Assembly (NCBI GenBank): GCA_049317545.1
Contig: JBMOIB010000002.1
Coordinates: 53,125-117,124, forward strand
Reading direction: 5' to 3'
From: REEB506 sp049317545
Lineage (GTDB): Bacteria; Pseudomonadota; Alphaproteobacteria; Caulobacterales; Aquidulcibacteraceae
Length of the DNA: 64,000 nucleotides
Below the pieces are notes generated by a model, which ran no database searches, was not told the DNA's origin, and saw nothing but the letters and a program-made list of their open reading frames with translations. Within the stretch, counting starts at the first letter, position 1. The number at the start of each line of letters is the position of its first letter. The position numbers were made by a program, and so were the translations under genes. Positions 1-9,070 of the stretch are shown piece after piece.

Positions 1-909
1 CGGGGTCAGGCCGAACGATCCTTTTGGATTGGCGATGTCGCCAAGCAGCAATTCCAGGTGCAGGTGGATCGGGATCGGATAATCGGCTGTATTCCCCATC
101 AGGCCGAGGCGCTGGCCCAGCTTGACCTTGGAGCCGATGTCCAGGGACGAGTCGAAGCTCGAAAGATGGCCGTAGCGCGTGTAAACGCCACCGCCGTGAT
201 CGATCACGATCATATTGCCGAAATCGGGCCGGTATTTCTTTTCCAGGATGACGCCATCTCCGGCGGCGAAGATGTCGACGCCGATGGGCGAATGATAATC
301 GAGCCCCTTATGGACCTTTTGCCCGCGCGGGCCGAAGCCTGACGCAAGGCATCCTCCGCCCGTGGGATTCAGCATGAGAACCGCGCCGTTGACGTCGATG
401 CGGCGCGGGTCGCCGGCGAGCACGCCGTTCGGGTCCGTGGCCGGACGATTGCTGATTGTCATTCTTGGGCACAGACGGACTTGATCGAGCAGCGTCGCGG
501 AGGATCCGGCTGTGGGCGGCGCCGACGTGGCGTTCTTGGCTTTCGCGCCGCTCGCGGCGGGCTTTTCACTAGCCGACGGCGGCGGCGCGGAGGCTTGGTC
601 CATTGCGGCGAGAGAAAAGCCGGACTCGTCCTGAACCGGGCCGGCGTCACGTTCGACGATCAGCGCTTTACCCGACTGAGAGGCGATCACGGCGGCGTTG
701 TCAGTGATTTTCTTGAAATCTTCGGCAGACACCTGGCCGCGCAGCGTTTCGAGCTTCTGGGCGTCGATTTTCGCGAGCTCCAACGCGCCGCGTGCGCGCT
801 GAATGATCCTGTCGGTCACCGAGCTCGGCGCCGGATAAATCGAGCCGACGATCCAGCCGCCGCCCAATAGGAGAGCCGCAACGGCGGTGAACATCAGGCT
901 TCGAAACAT
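1..909 (-). CDS. M23 (LytM-type) zinc metallopeptidase, C-terminus cut by window edge
   Basis: The reading frame is open from an ATG at 909 to the left edge (303 codons), so the C-terminus is missing. An N-terminal hydrophobic segment (about residues 5-20) suggests a signal anchor, followed by a Lys/Ala/Pro-rich linker to about residue 140. The peptidase domain shows GFGPRGQKVHKGLD with H200 and D204 as the HxxxD zinc motif, and IHLHLEL with H282 and H284 as the HxH motif. The family cleaves peptidoglycan cross-bridges, or activates amidases when metal ligands are lost; here the ligands are present, so an active periplasmic endopeptidase is likely. Nothing visible ties it to a specific role such as division. 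Confidence 0.85.
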   Translation of the reverse strand, partial: MFRSLMFTAVAALLLGGGWIVGSIYPAPSSVTDRIIQRARGALELAKIDAQKLETLRGQVSAEDFKKITDNAAVIASQSGKALIVERDAGPVQDESGFSLAAMDQASAPPPSASEKPAASGAKAKNATSAPPTAGSSATLLDQVRLCPRMTISNRPATDPNGVLAGDPRRIDVNGAVLMLNPTGGGCLASGFGPRGQKVHKGLDYHSPIGVDIFAAGDGVILEKKYRPDFGNMIVIDHGGGVYTRYGHLSSFDSSLDIGSKVKLGQRLGLMGNTADYPIPIHLHLELLLGDIANPKGSFGLTP

Positions 910-988
910 GCGAAATCCCCCTCGCGATCAGCTGGATCATGCAGCAAATTCTCTCGCGCCGACACGACGAAGTTCAGTTCTGTAGTCT

Positions 989-1981
989 CTAGCGGACGAG
1001 TTTGAGCGCCTTGAGGGCCAGGAATGCGCCAAGAATGGCCACGACCGTCAGAGCGCACACAATGGCGAAGCCCTGCGGATCTTCCCCGAACGCAATGCCC
1101 TTCAGGTTCATCCCGAAAGCGCCGACGATGATCGTCGGCGGCGCCATGAGCGCCGTCATGACCGTCAGCGCGTGGAGGGTGCGGTTGGTGGCCGCGGTCA
1201 GTTTGGTGTCGATCTCCTCGTGGATCAGGCGGGCGCGATCCTGCAACGCGGCGATCTCGTGATCGAGGTCTTCGGCCTTTTGGGCGAGCATTGGCAACAC
1301 GGCCGCGAGGTTGGGGGGCAGCGCGACGCCGTGGCGGTGCATTGCGCGCGTGTAGGCCGTTCGCAGCAGCGCGGCGTCGCGTCGGCGACGTGAAAGGTCA
1401 TGGCGCAAAGGGCCAATGGCCTTTTCCTCGAGGCCTGCGTTGTAGCCGAGCACACGGTCTTCGATCACGTCGAGTTTGTCGGCGAGGACGTCGATCTGGT
1501 TCTCTGCATCTTCGCAATAGGTCAAGCCGAGCGTCGTGAATGCCTCGAGGGGATTGTTCAGCCGAGCGCCTGGCGCCTGCAGGCGCTTGCGCAGGTCCTG
1601 CGTCACTTTGACGGCGTGTCGGCGCGCCGTGAGGAGCATGCGATCGTCGAACGCGAAGCGAAGGCGTCCGGCGCCGGTCTGTTTGCCGTCGAACTCGATC
1701 TCGAAGTCCGGCAACACGCCAAACGTCCATTTTCCAGCACACAGGACGCGCGGGGCGTCGTCGTCGCCTAGCAGGGTGTCGCGGGCGCTTTCCGGAACGT
1801 CCGGCACCGCGGCCAGATAGGCCCGCGCGCGTTGGTCGCTGAGCGCGAAATGCGCCCATGCCCAGTCGCAGCCTGCGCTCAAATCCGCCGCGGTCGCGCC
1901 CGGTGCGAGAGGCGACGGCGCGCCGTCATGAAACCTAAAGGCCCACAAATAGGCTTCGATCGAACTGGTCGATATCCGCAT
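989..1981 (-). CDS. CorA/ZntB-family divalent cation transporter
   Basis: A soluble N-terminal domain is followed by a long helical region and two C-terminal membrane segments; the first ends in the family signature GMN (within AFGMNLKG), about 40 residues from the end. The family forms pentameric Mg2+ channels or Zn2+ transporters in the inner membrane. The ion cannot be decided from sequence alone; the overall look is ZntB-like. I place the start at the ATG at 1981 because GGAGG lies 5 nt upstream. An in-frame ATG at 2038 would add 19 residues but its Shine-Dalgarno sequence is too close. Transcribed alone, tail to head with the M23 gene. Confidence 0.85.
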   Translation of the reverse strand: MRISTSSIEAYLWAFRFHDGAPSPLAPGATAADLSAGCDWAWAHFALSDQRARAYLAAVPDVPESARDTLLGDDDAPRVLCAGKWTFGVLPDFEIEFDGKQTGAGRLRFAFDDRMLLTARRHAVKVTQDLRKRLQAPGARLNNPLEAFTTLGLTYCEDAENQIDVLADKLDVIEDRVLGYNAGLEEKAIGPLRHDLSRRRRDAALLRTAYTRAMHRHGVALPPNLAAVLPMLAQKAEDLDHEIAALQDRARLIHEEIDTKLTAATNRTLHALTVMTALMAPPTIIVGAFGMNLKGIAFGEDPQGFAIVCALTVVAILGAFLALKALKLVR

Positions 1982-2237
1982 GGGCGCCTCCGCCCGGCGT
2001 AGGAGGCTGCTTCGTTTCCGAAAGTCAATCTGCGCCATGCCCTCTACCGCCGCCCGGAACGATCAGGTAAAACGAGTCATGTTTGCGCGCTCCTCGCCCT
2101 GCGTGATTGCGGTCGCCGCCACGACGACCACCAGCTGAAGCCGGCGGCGCGGTTCCGGGCGCGCCGCAACGGCTGCGATGATCCCCGGAAACGAACGCCT
2201 CCCGCCGCCGCGCTCCAGTCCCGCATCGACGATCGCT

Positions 2238-2531
2238 ATGCCGAGCCTGCCCGCCCGCGCACTCCTCGCGCTGATCCAGCTCTACAAATGGACATTGTCG
2301 CCCCTAATCGGGCGCGATTGCCGGTATTTGCCGACGTGCTCGACCTACACCGCTGATGCGATCCGCGCCCATGGCGCCTGGGTCGGCGGCTGGATGGGCA
2401 CGGCCCGGCTTTGCCGCTGCCATCCGTGGGGCGGATCGGGCTTCGACCCGGCGCCCTTGGTCCGCCCTCGCGTGCGTTGGTTCGAGCCCTGGCGGTACGG
2501 CGACTGGCGCGGCGGCGTCCGCAACCCCTGA
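2238..2531 (+). CDS. yidD: Membrane protein insertion efficiency factor YidD
   Basis: A short protein (97 aa from the ATG at 2238) with the family core: an amphipathic/hydrophobic helix ending in LIQLYKWTLSPLIG, then the Cys motif DCRYLPTCSTYTADAI and a downstream CRCHPWGGSGFDP. YidD assists YidC-mediated insertion of inner-membrane proteins at the cytoplasmic face. The frame extends upstream to 2178, but those 20 residues do not resemble the family, so the internal start is preferred. The gene lies 18 bp upstream of thrS and is probably cotranscribed with it. Confidence 0.9.
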   Translation: MPSLPARALLALIQLYKWTLSPLIGRDCRYLPTCSTYTADAIRAHGAWVGGWMGTARLCRCHPWGGSGFDPAPLVRPRVRWFEPWRYGDWRGGVRNP

Positions 2532-2549
2532 AGTTTTGAAGGTCAGATC

Positions 2550-4490
2550 ATGCTCTCATTCACGTTCCCCGACGGCGCGGTCCGTCAGTATCCGGACGGC
2601 TCCACGCCGCTGTCGATCGCCGAGTCCATCTCCAAGGGCCTCGCAAAGAAGGCGGTCGCCGCCAAGGTCGATGGTCAATGGTGGGATCTCGCCCGGCCCC
2701 TCGAGAAGGACGCCGCCTTTGAACTCGTCACGCGCGACACGCCCGCCGGGCTCGAGGTCCTGCGCCACGACGCAGCCCATGTGCTGGCCCAGGCCGTCCA
2801 GGAGCTCTTTCCGGGCACGCAGGTGACGATCGGCCCGGTCGTCGACGACGGCTTCTATTACGACTTCGCCCGTGACGCGCCGTTTTCGACGGACGACTTC
2901 GAGAAGATCGAACGCCGGATGCGCGAGATCGTCGACGCCGATCTGCCGATCACCCGCGAAGTCTGGGACCGCGAGGCCGCGATCGCGCATTTCAACGAGA
3001 TCGGCGAGCGCTTCAAAGCCCAGATCATCGACGACATCATCCCGCCGGGCGAAGCGATTACGGTCTATCGCCAAGGCGCCGACTGGAAGGACCTATGCCG
3101 CGGCCCGCATCTGCCGTCGACCGGTCGTCTCGGGAAGGCGTTCAAGCTCATGAAACTCGCCGGCGCCTATTGGCGCGGCGACGCCAAGAACGCGCAGCTC
3201 CAGCGAATCTACGGCACGGCATGGGCCGACGAGAAGCAACTCGAAGCGTATCTGACGCGGCTGGAAGAGGCCGAGAAGCGCGACCACCGCAGGCTAGGCC
3301 GCCAGCTCGGCCTCTTCCATATGCAGGAAGAAGGTCGGGGCATGGTGTTCTGGCACGAGAAGGGCTGGACGCTGTGGCGGACGATCGAGACCTATCTGCG
3401 CCGCCGCCTCGAGGCCGCCGGGTACTTTGAAGTCAAAACGCCGCAAGTGCTTGATCGGACGTTCTGGGAGATGTCCGGACACTGGGACAAATACCGCGAG
3501 AACATGTTCGTCTGCGAGACGGCGGAAGAAGAAACACTGTCCCTCAAGCCGATGAACTGCCCGGGCCATGTTCAGATCTTCAAGTTCGGCCAGCGCTCCT
3601 ACAAGGAACTGCCGATGCGCATGGCCGAGTTCGGCGCCTGCCATCGCTATGAACCGTCCGGTTCCCTTCACGGCCTGATGCGCGTGCGGGCGTTCACGCA
3701 GGACGACGCCCACATCTTCTGCCGCGAGGATCAGATCGAAACGGAAGTCGCCGATTTCATTCGGCTCGTGCGCGTTGTGCACGCCGACTTCGGACTGACC
3801 GCAAGCCACGTCAATCTCGGCACGCGCCCAGAAAAGCGCGCCGGGACGGACGCCTTCTGGGACAAGGCCGAAGCGATGATGACCAATGCGGCGCGCATGG
3901 CCGACATCGAGCCCGTGATCGCCGAGGGCGACGGCGCGTTCTATGCGCCGAAGCTCGACTTCATCGTCCGTGATGCGATCGGCCGCGAATGGACCTGCGG
4001 CACGATCCAGCTGGATTATGTCCTGCCGGAACGGCTCGATGCCGAATATGTCGGCGAGGACGGCGCCAAGCATCGGCCGGTGATGCTGCATCGCGCCATT
4101 CTCGGCTCGTTTGAACGCTTCATGGGCATCCTGATCGAGAACTTCGCCGGCGCTTTTCCGCTCTGGCTGGCGCCGGTTCAGGTTGCGGTCGCGACGATCA
4201 CGTCGGACGCGGAGCCCTATGCGGAGGAGGTCGCCGCGACCCTGCGTCGGGCGGGGCTGCGCGTCGAAACGGATCTGCGCAACGAGAAGATCAATCTGAA
4301 GATCAGAGAATTGTCTTTGGCCAAGACCCCGGTGATCGCCGTCGTTGGCCGCAAGGAAGCCGAGGACCGGAAAGTCGCGCTGCGGCGATTGGGCGGCGAC
4401 GCCCAGACCGTGCTGACGCTCGACGAAGCGGCGCGGATCTTGGCGGCCGAGGCGGCGGCGCCCGACTTGGCGGCGATGGGCGTCGACTGA
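2550..4490 (+). CDS. thrS: Threonyl-tRNA synthetase
   Basis: Charges tRNA-Thr in the cytoplasm. The 646-residue length is that of full bacterial ThrS. Domains in order: TGS (residues 1-60), editing domain with H73xxxH77 in HDAAHVLAQAV, class II catalytic core, and C-terminal anticodon-binding domain with VAVATI and LRNEKINLKIRE. The catalytic zinc ligands are recognisable as Cys in MNCPGH, His in DDAHIF and His in VMLHRAILGS; motif 2 is in ACHRYEPSG. The ATG has GAAGG a few bases upstream. It follows yidD closely; no T-box or obvious attenuator is seen. Confidence 0.98.
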   Translation: MLSFTFPDGAVRQYPDGSTPLSIAESISKGLAKKAVAAKVDGQWWDLARPLEKDAAFELVTRDTPAGLEVLRHDAAHVLAQAVQELFPGTQVTIGPVVDDGFYYDFARDAPFSTDDFEKIERRMREIVDADLPITREVWDREAAIAHFNEIGERFKAQIIDDIIPPGEAITVYRQGADWKDLCRGPHLPSTGRLGKAFKLMKLAGAYWRGDAKNAQLQRIYGTAWADEKQLEAYLTRLEEAEKRDHRRLGRQLGLFHMQEEGRGMVFWHEKGWTLWRTIETYLRRRLEAAGYFEVKTPQVLDRTFWEMSGHWDKYRENMFVCETAEEETLSLKPMNCPGHVQIFKFGQRSYKELPMRMAEFGACHRYEPSGSLHGLMRVRAFTQDDAHIFCREDQIETEVADFIRLVRVVHADFGLTASHVNLGTRPEKRAGTDAFWDKAEAMMTNAARMADIEPVIAEGDGAFYAPKLDFIVRDAIGREWTCGTIQLDYVLPERLDAEYVGEDGAKHRPVMLHRAILGSFERFMGILIENFAGAFPLWLAPVQVAVATITSDAEPYAEEVAATLRRAGLRVETDLRNEKINLKIRELSLAKTPVIAVVGRKEAEDRKVALRRLGGDAQTVLTLDEAARILAAEAAAPDLAAMGVD

Positions 4491-4658
4491 CGGGGTGAGC
4501 CCGCCTTCAGACGGACGAGCCTGAAAAGCGATCAGTCCGCATCCAGGCGCCGTGGCCAGGGCTCATTCCGTGCTGGCGATGCACATGGTTGCGAATAAGC
4601 GCTCTCCAGCGGAATGCGGCGTCTTGTAGCCGCCGCATTCCGCGTTAGGCTCAGGGTT

Positions 4659-5540
4659 ATGGATCCCAAAGCCACGCGATCCACGTCCGCGACCACCGAA
4701 ACGGACGTGCGCGTCTCAGCGATTGTCGTAGTCACGCAAGACGCCGGATCGGCGTCTCTCGACTTATGTCTGCGCAGCGTGCTGTCTGACCCATGGGTCG
4801 ACGAGTTGATCCTTGTCGACGCTGGCGCCGACGCGCAGATCGGCTCCACCATGCGCGCGCTCAAGGCCGATCGCCGGGATGTCATGCTGATGCGCGTTCC
4901 CGCGGCGATTGGCGTGGCCGAAGCGCGCAATCGAGCCGTCATTCATGCGCGGGGCCGCTGGCTCCTGTTTGTGCAACCGAACGTAGCGCTGCAGCGTGGC
5001 GCGGTGGCGCGCATGGTGGCCGCCGGCCGCTCGGCCGCTTCGCCATGGATCGTCGGCGGCCGCGTTCTCGACGCCAAGGGGCGCGAACGCCTCGACGCGC
5101 GTGGCCCGTTGCCGACCCTCGGCTCCTCGTTTGCAGCGGCTGTTGGCTTGCGGCGCAAGGCGCCTGCGCCTGGCGCCTTGCCGACGCTCGTCGCTGCTGT
5201 CGGCGGACAGATGATGATGACGCCGCGCGCCGACTTCGTTGGTTTGGGCGGCTTCGACGATTCGGAACTCGAGCCCGCCGAGGCGTTCGACCTCTGCCGG
5301 CGCGCCGCCGACGCCGGCGGACAGATTCGCTTCGCCCCTCGGGCTGAGGGCGTTGAGTTTTCAGCAAATTCCCGGGCCGGCGCCGCTGCGGCCGGTCGCG
5401 CCGCGCGGGGTTTGTCCCGGTATCTGGCGCGCGCGGCCCGCACGCCGCGTGAGCGCGCTGCCGTTGCTATGTTCTCGCCATTAATGGCGGCGCTCATGGT
5501 GTTGCGCGGGATTGTCGAAGGATTGCGCCGCCGCCGTTGA
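4659..5540 (+). CDS. Glycosyltransferase family 2-like protein
   Basis: About 293 aa from the ATG at 4659. The N-terminus has a GT-A type nucleotide-sugar binding fold: VSAIVVVTQDAG, then DELILVDAGAD, then GVAEARNRAVIHARGRWLLFVQPNV. The canonical DxD is weak: the fourth strand reads FVQPNV, not DADx. The central GQMMMTPRADFVGLGGFDD and EAFDLCRRAADAGG match the acceptor-side motif of rhamnosyl-type GT2 enzymes. The C-terminus has one hydrophobic segment (AAVAMFSPLMAALMVL). Likely a cytoplasmic-face glycosyltransferase for a surface glycan; the donor and acceptor are unknown. Upstream in-frame codons to 4614 are not used because the MDPKATRS start fits better. Confidence 0.75.
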   Translation: MDPKATRSTSATTETDVRVSAIVVVTQDAGSASLDLCLRSVLSDPWVDELILVDAGADAQIGSTMRALKADRRDVMLMRVPAAIGVAEARNRAVIHARGRWLLFVQPNVALQRGAVARMVAAGRSAASPWIVGGRVLDAKGRERLDARGPLPTLGSSFAAAVGLRRKAPAPGALPTLVAAVGGQMMMTPRADFVGLGGFDDSELEPAEAFDLCRRAADAGGQIRFAPRAEGVEFSANSRAGAAAAGRAARGLSRYLARAARTPRERAAVAMFSPLMAALMVLRGIVEGLRRRR

Positions 5541-5680
5541 GCGCCGCGCGTCTTTTTCAAACCTTTGATGAAATTTTTTCGTCCACTGTCTGGACTTTGA
5601 TCGTCCTGGCGCCATTTCCAGCTGTGTCCGAGGCGAGCGGTTCGCCTGGGGGTTATGTTGGAAAGGGTCGGGAAGCGACC

Positions 5681-5974
5681 ATGAACGCAACGAAGCCGGA
5701 ACCCGTTCGCCCCATTCGCGCCCTTCTGCGCGGCTTGCAAGCGCTCGCGGCGCTGACGGCCGGCGAAGGCTTGACCGTCACCGAAACGGCCCGCCGCGCG
5801 CGCCTGCCGCGGACGACGGCCTATCGCGTGCTCGAGACCCTGCGTCTCGGCGGCTATGTCGAGCGTGACGCGGACGACCGGTACCGATCCACGCCGAAAG
5901 CTGCTGAGCTCGCTTTGGGCGGCCCTGCGCATACCAATGGCGCTTCAAACGGCGCGCGTCAGTCAGCCGCCTGA
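5681..5974 (+). CDS. Lone IclR-type winged-helix DNA-binding protein
   Basis: A 97-residue protein starting at the ATG at 5681 (GGGAAG upstream). Residues about 12-75 form the IclR N-terminal HTH: RALLRGLQALAAL, then LTVTETARRARLPRTTAYRVLETL, then GGYVERDADDRYRSTPKA. The usual 170-residue IclR effector domain is absent; the protein ends about 20 residues after the wing. This is either a natural stand-alone HTH regulator or a remnant of a full-length IclR protein. The reading frame is clean and the tail does not look frameshifted into an effector domain. It ends 16 bp inside the convergent GT39 gene. Confidence 0.7.
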   Translation: MNATKPEPVRPIRALLRGLQALAALTAGEGLTVTETARRARLPRTTAYRVLETLRLGGYVERDADDRYRSTPKAAELALGGPAHTNGASNGARQSAA

Positions 5975-7695
5975 ACGGCGCGCTCGACCCTCCCAGGCTG
6001 CAGGGCGACGGTTTCGCCGTTCGAATAGTTCTGGCCGGTAACGGTCGGACCGATCGGCGCAAACCGTAACCCGCGCGCGGCTAATTCCCTGTCGAGATTT
6101 GATCGCTCGCGCTGCTCAACGAGCATTGCCGCATCGGCGGGCGCTTGGCGCCCTGCCGCCTCGCCGTCTATGAGCTTTGCTGCTGTAATCGTTGAGAAAA
6201 CCAAGCTCGGTTCGCGATAGCCGACGATCCAGAACGGGCCGACGCCGGCGCTCAGCCTCGGATGGAGCGCCGCGTCCGCCAGCGCGCGCGAGGCCGCCCT
6301 ACTGACGAGGACCTTGTCCATCTGCGGCGCGAAGCGTTCCCGCGCGGTAATGGAGAAAGCGAGCCCGGCCGTCACGGCCAGGGCCAGCCACGCCTCCGGC
6401 CGCCTTGTCATTGCAAGCGCGACGAGCCAAGCCGCCGCCGCCGCTCCGCCGACCACTGCAGTCTCCGCCATTCGCGAACGGGCGAGGGTTTCGGCGCCGG
6501 GAAAAAGCGTGGTCATCGCCGCACAAACAGCCACCAGCGCCGCTGCGGCGAAGCTGGCGAGCGCGACAGACGCCCATCGTGTGCGCGTCCAGGTCTTGTC
6601 CATCATCGCGACCAGGCCGGCCCCAGCGAGAAGCGCGATCGCCGGGTAAGCGGGCAGCGTGTAATGGGCGAGTTTCGTCGGCGTGAGTTCGAACATCAGG
6701 AAGGTCGGCACGGCCCAGGCGACCAGGAACCGCAGGGTCGAATACTCGTCCGAAGCCCTTGGCGCCCTTGCGGCCGCCCAGGCCAATCGCGCCGCCGGAA
6801 CAAGGGCGATGGCCATGGGAAAAGAAAGAATCGGCAGCAGGGCCAGATGCAGCCCGGGCGGCGTAAAGGGGTGCTCGCCGCCGCCCGAGATCTTCGTACC
6901 GAGATCATGGCCCACGGCTTCGCTCAGAAATGCGCCGCCTGTCGAAATCTGGATGGCGATCACCCAGGGCGCGACGATGGCGGCCGCCGCGAGCGGGCCC
7001 CAAACTTGAAGCAATGGTCGCATCCAGGCCGCGCGCCGCTCCCAAAGCGCAAGCGCGCCGAGCGTGAGGGCCGCGACGAGGGGCGTGATCGGCCCCTTGA
7101 CCAGGATGCCGACGCCGAGCGCCGCCCAGGCGAGAAACGCCAGCCCGAAACCCGATTGGTCGGGGCGGCGCACGCGCAGATGCGCCAACGCGGCGAGCGT
7201 CAACGTCGTGACGCCGCACAGGACCGCGTCGGTCTTGGCGATCATGCCTTCGGTGCTCAGCAGCAGGCAGACGCCCAAAAGCGCTGCGCCGATGAAGGCC
7301 GCCCGTCGTCCGACCAAAGCGGTTCCAGCCCAGAGCGCCGCGAGCGCCGCAAGCACGGCGCCGGCCATAGAGGGCAAACGATAGGCCCAGATTTCCCGCG
7401 CCTCGACGCTCGACGTCGCCGCAACCGCGGCCGCCTGCAGCCAGTGGATGCCGACCGGCTTCTTGTTGCGGGGATCGTCCTGCACGGCGATGCGCACGAA
7501 GTCGCCGGTTTCGAGCATTTGGGCCGTCGCCTGCGCGAACCGGCTTTCGTCGCGGTCGAGCGGCGGGATCGAGAAGAAGCCCGGCAGAGCGCCGCATATC
7601 GTCAGCGCCGCGATCAAGGCGTAGGCGCGCCAACCGCGGGTGATGAGATCAAGAACGTCGGCGCGCGGCCGTACGGGGGCGAGGGGCGAGATCAC
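5959..7695 (-). CDS. GT39/ArnT-like polyprenyl-phosphate-dependent glycosyltransferase
   Basis: An integral membrane protein of about 578 aa with many hydrophobic segments. After the first membrane segment it carries the GT-C signature PPLDRDESRFAQATAQML (the acidic DRDE loop) and the KKPVGIHWLQ motif, both typical of ArnT/PMT-type enzymes. These move a sugar from a polyprenyl phosphate carrier to lipid A, glycan or protein on the periplasmic side. The frame is open to 7953, but residues upstream of the GTG at 7695 are low-complexity and overlap the divergent GT2 gene, so the GTG is chosen. The divergent GT2 at 7808 is the natural candidate for making its lipid-linked donor. Confidence 0.85.
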   Translation of the reverse strand: MISPLAPVRPRADVLDLITRGWRAYALIAALTICGALPGFFSIPPLDRDESRFAQATAQMLETGDFVRIAVQDDPRNKKPVGIHWLQAAAVAATSSVEAREIWAYRLPSMAGAVLAALAALWAGTALVGRRAAFIGAALLGVCLLLSTEGMIAKTDAVLCGVTTLTLAALAHLRVRRPDQSGFGLAFLAWAALGVGILVKGPITPLVAALTLGALALWERRAAWMRPLLQVWGPLAAAAIVAPWVIAIQISTGGAFLSEAVGHDLGTKISGGGEHPFTPPGLHLALLPILSFPMAIALVPAARLAWAAARAPRASDEYSTLRFLVAWAVPTFLMFELTPTKLAHYTLPAYPAIALLAGAGLVAMMDKTWTRTRWASVALASFAAAALVAVCAAMTTLFPGAETLARSRMAETAVVGGAAAAAWLVALAMTRRPEAWLALAVTAGLAFSITARERFAPQMDKVLVSRAASRALADAALHPRLSAGVGPFWIVGYREPSLVFSTITAAKLIDGEAAGRQAPADAAMLVEQRERSNLDRELAARGLRFAPIGPTVTGQNYSNGETVALQPGRVERAVQAAD

Positions 7696-7807
7696 GGGCG
7701 GGAACGATAGTGCCCGACCGTCTCCAGGGCCAGCGGGTGACGTCGGCGATTCAACGGAGTAAGAGGGCCGACCCGCCAAAGCGCGGGACGAAAGGACCGA
7801 TCCGAAC

Positions 7808-8539
7808 GTGGCCGAAGCCGTCGAACTCAGCGTCGTCGTCCCCATGCATGACGAGGCCGGCAATGCTTCCGTGCTGGTCGGCGAGATCGCTGCGGCGTTG
7901 GCCGGCCGTTCCTTCGAGATCCTCGTCGTCGACGATTGCAGCCGCGACGCCACCCGCGCGGAACTCGCTGCGGCCCGCGAGAAGGTCCCGCAGCTGCGGA
8001 TTCTCGTTCACCGCAAGAACGCTGGGCAAAGCCGCGCGATCCGTTCCGGCGTGCTCGCCGCCCGCGCGCCGATCGTGGCGACGCTCGACGGCGACGGCCA
8101 GAACGACCCCGCCGATTTGCCGCGATTGGCGGCCCGCCTCACCCGTCCAGACGCGCCGCCGGGCCTTGCGATGGTGCAGGGCGAGCGCGCCAAACGGCAG
8201 GATGACGCCGCCAAGCGGCTGGCTTCACAGCTCGCGAACGGCGTGCGCAAGCGGCTCCTGGCCGACGGCGCCGTCGATTCCGGATGCGGCATCAAGGTGT
8301 TCCGTCGTGAAGCCTTCACGCGGCTCCCGTATTTTGACCATATGCATCGCTACATGGCCGCCTTGATGTTGCGAGAAGGCTATGGCGTCGAATTTTTGCC
8401 AGTGAACCATAGACCTAGGGGCGCTGGCCGGTCGAAATACACCAACCTGGGCCGTCTCGCGGCGGCCATGTCCGACTTGTTCGGCGTGATGTGGTTGCGC
8501 AGCAGGTTTCGGGATCCAGGCGGGGCGGATGAGCTATGA
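7808..8539 (+). CDS. Dolichol-phosphate-mannose-synthase-like GT2 (polyprenyl-phosphate glycosyltransferase)
   Basis: 243 aa, GTG start, GAAAGGA upstream. The GT-A domain shows LSVVVPMHDEAGN, ILVVDDCSRDAT, a basic KNAGQSRAIRSGV stretch and the DxD motif in LDGDGQNDP. SGCGIKVFRREAF and the acceptor-side HRPRGAGRSKY are typical of DPM1/ArnC-like enzymes. Such enzymes transfer a sugar from a nucleotide donor to undecaprenyl phosphate at the cytoplasmic face. It lacks the C-terminal membrane helices of ArnC, so it is a soluble DPM1-type protein. It is divergent from the GT39 gene (112 bp between starts), which fits a donor-synthesis and transfer pair. Confidence 0.85.
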   Translation: MAEAVELSVVVPMHDEAGNASVLVGEIAAALAGRSFEILVVDDCSRDATRAELAAAREKVPQLRILVHRKNAGQSRAIRSGVLAARAPIVATLDGDGQNDPADLPRLAARLTRPDAPPGLAMVQGERAKRQDDAAKRLASQLANGVRKRLLADGAVDSGCGIKVFRREAFTRLPYFDHMHRYMAALMLREGYGVEFLPVNHRPRGAGRSKYTNLGRLAAAMSDLFGVMWLRSRFRDPGGADEL

Positions 8540-8628
8540 GTCGAGGGAATTCAGGGGCTGAGTCGGCGGCGATCGCGATTGAGGGGGCTCGACGCGCACG
8601 CAGCGGCAAACGGAGGGAGTCTGATCCG

Positions 8629-9060
8629 ATGGGGGCTGCGTTCAACGTTTTTCCGCTCATCTTGATCCCAGTGATCATCTACAATCTCAACGCCTTGGTG
8701 GTGTCGAACCTCGAAAGCGCCGCGGTCGTTCGCGAGCGGTTGCTGGAGAAGGTGTTCGCCGTTCCGATGGCGTCGAACGTGCAATGGATCGTGACGTGGG
8801 GCGATCTTCTGCTCCTGATCTCGCTGATCCTGCTGTTCATCGAATTGCTGAAAAGCACGTCCACCGGCGCCTCGGCGATCTTCAACCACGCGCTGTCGAT
8901 GCTCGTGTTCATCGTCTGCCTGGTCGAGTTCCTGCTGCACCCGGCCTTCGCAACGACCGTGTTCTTCCTGATCATGGTGATGTCGCTGCTGGACGTGCTG
9001 GCGGGCGTCATCGTCACCATCGTCTCCGCGCGCCGGGACGTGGACTTCGAGCGCCAGTAA
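8629..9060 (+). CDS. Small integral membrane protein of unknown function
   Basis: From the ATG at 8629 (AGGGAG 9 nt upstream) the product is 143 aa with about four hydrophobic segments: FPLILIPVIIYNL near the start, then LLLLISLILLFIELL, LSMLVFIVCLVEFLL and FFLIMVMSLLDVLAGVIVTIV. I do not recognise the family. The frame is open to an ATG at 8536 that overlaps the stop of the GT2 gene (ATGA), which would add a polar 31-residue extension; either start keeps it in the same transcription unit. A role alongside the lipid-linked glycosylation genes, for example helping flip or present the lipid carrier, is only a guess from context. Confidence 0.7.
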   Translation: MGAAFNVFPLILIPVIIYNLNALVVSNLESAAVVRERLLEKVFAVPMASNVQWIVTWGDLLLLISLILLFIELLKSTSTGASAIFNHALSMLVFIVCLVEFLLHPAFATTVFFLIMVMSLLDVLAGVIVTIVSARRDVDFERQ

Positions 9061-9070
9061 AGGCGCCTCG

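Noticed and set aside
7696..7953. N-terminal extension of the GT39 protein by 86 residues
   Set aside because: It is Ser/Thr-rich noise overlapping the divergent GT2 gene; a GTG at 7695 gives a normal GT39 start just before the first membrane helix.
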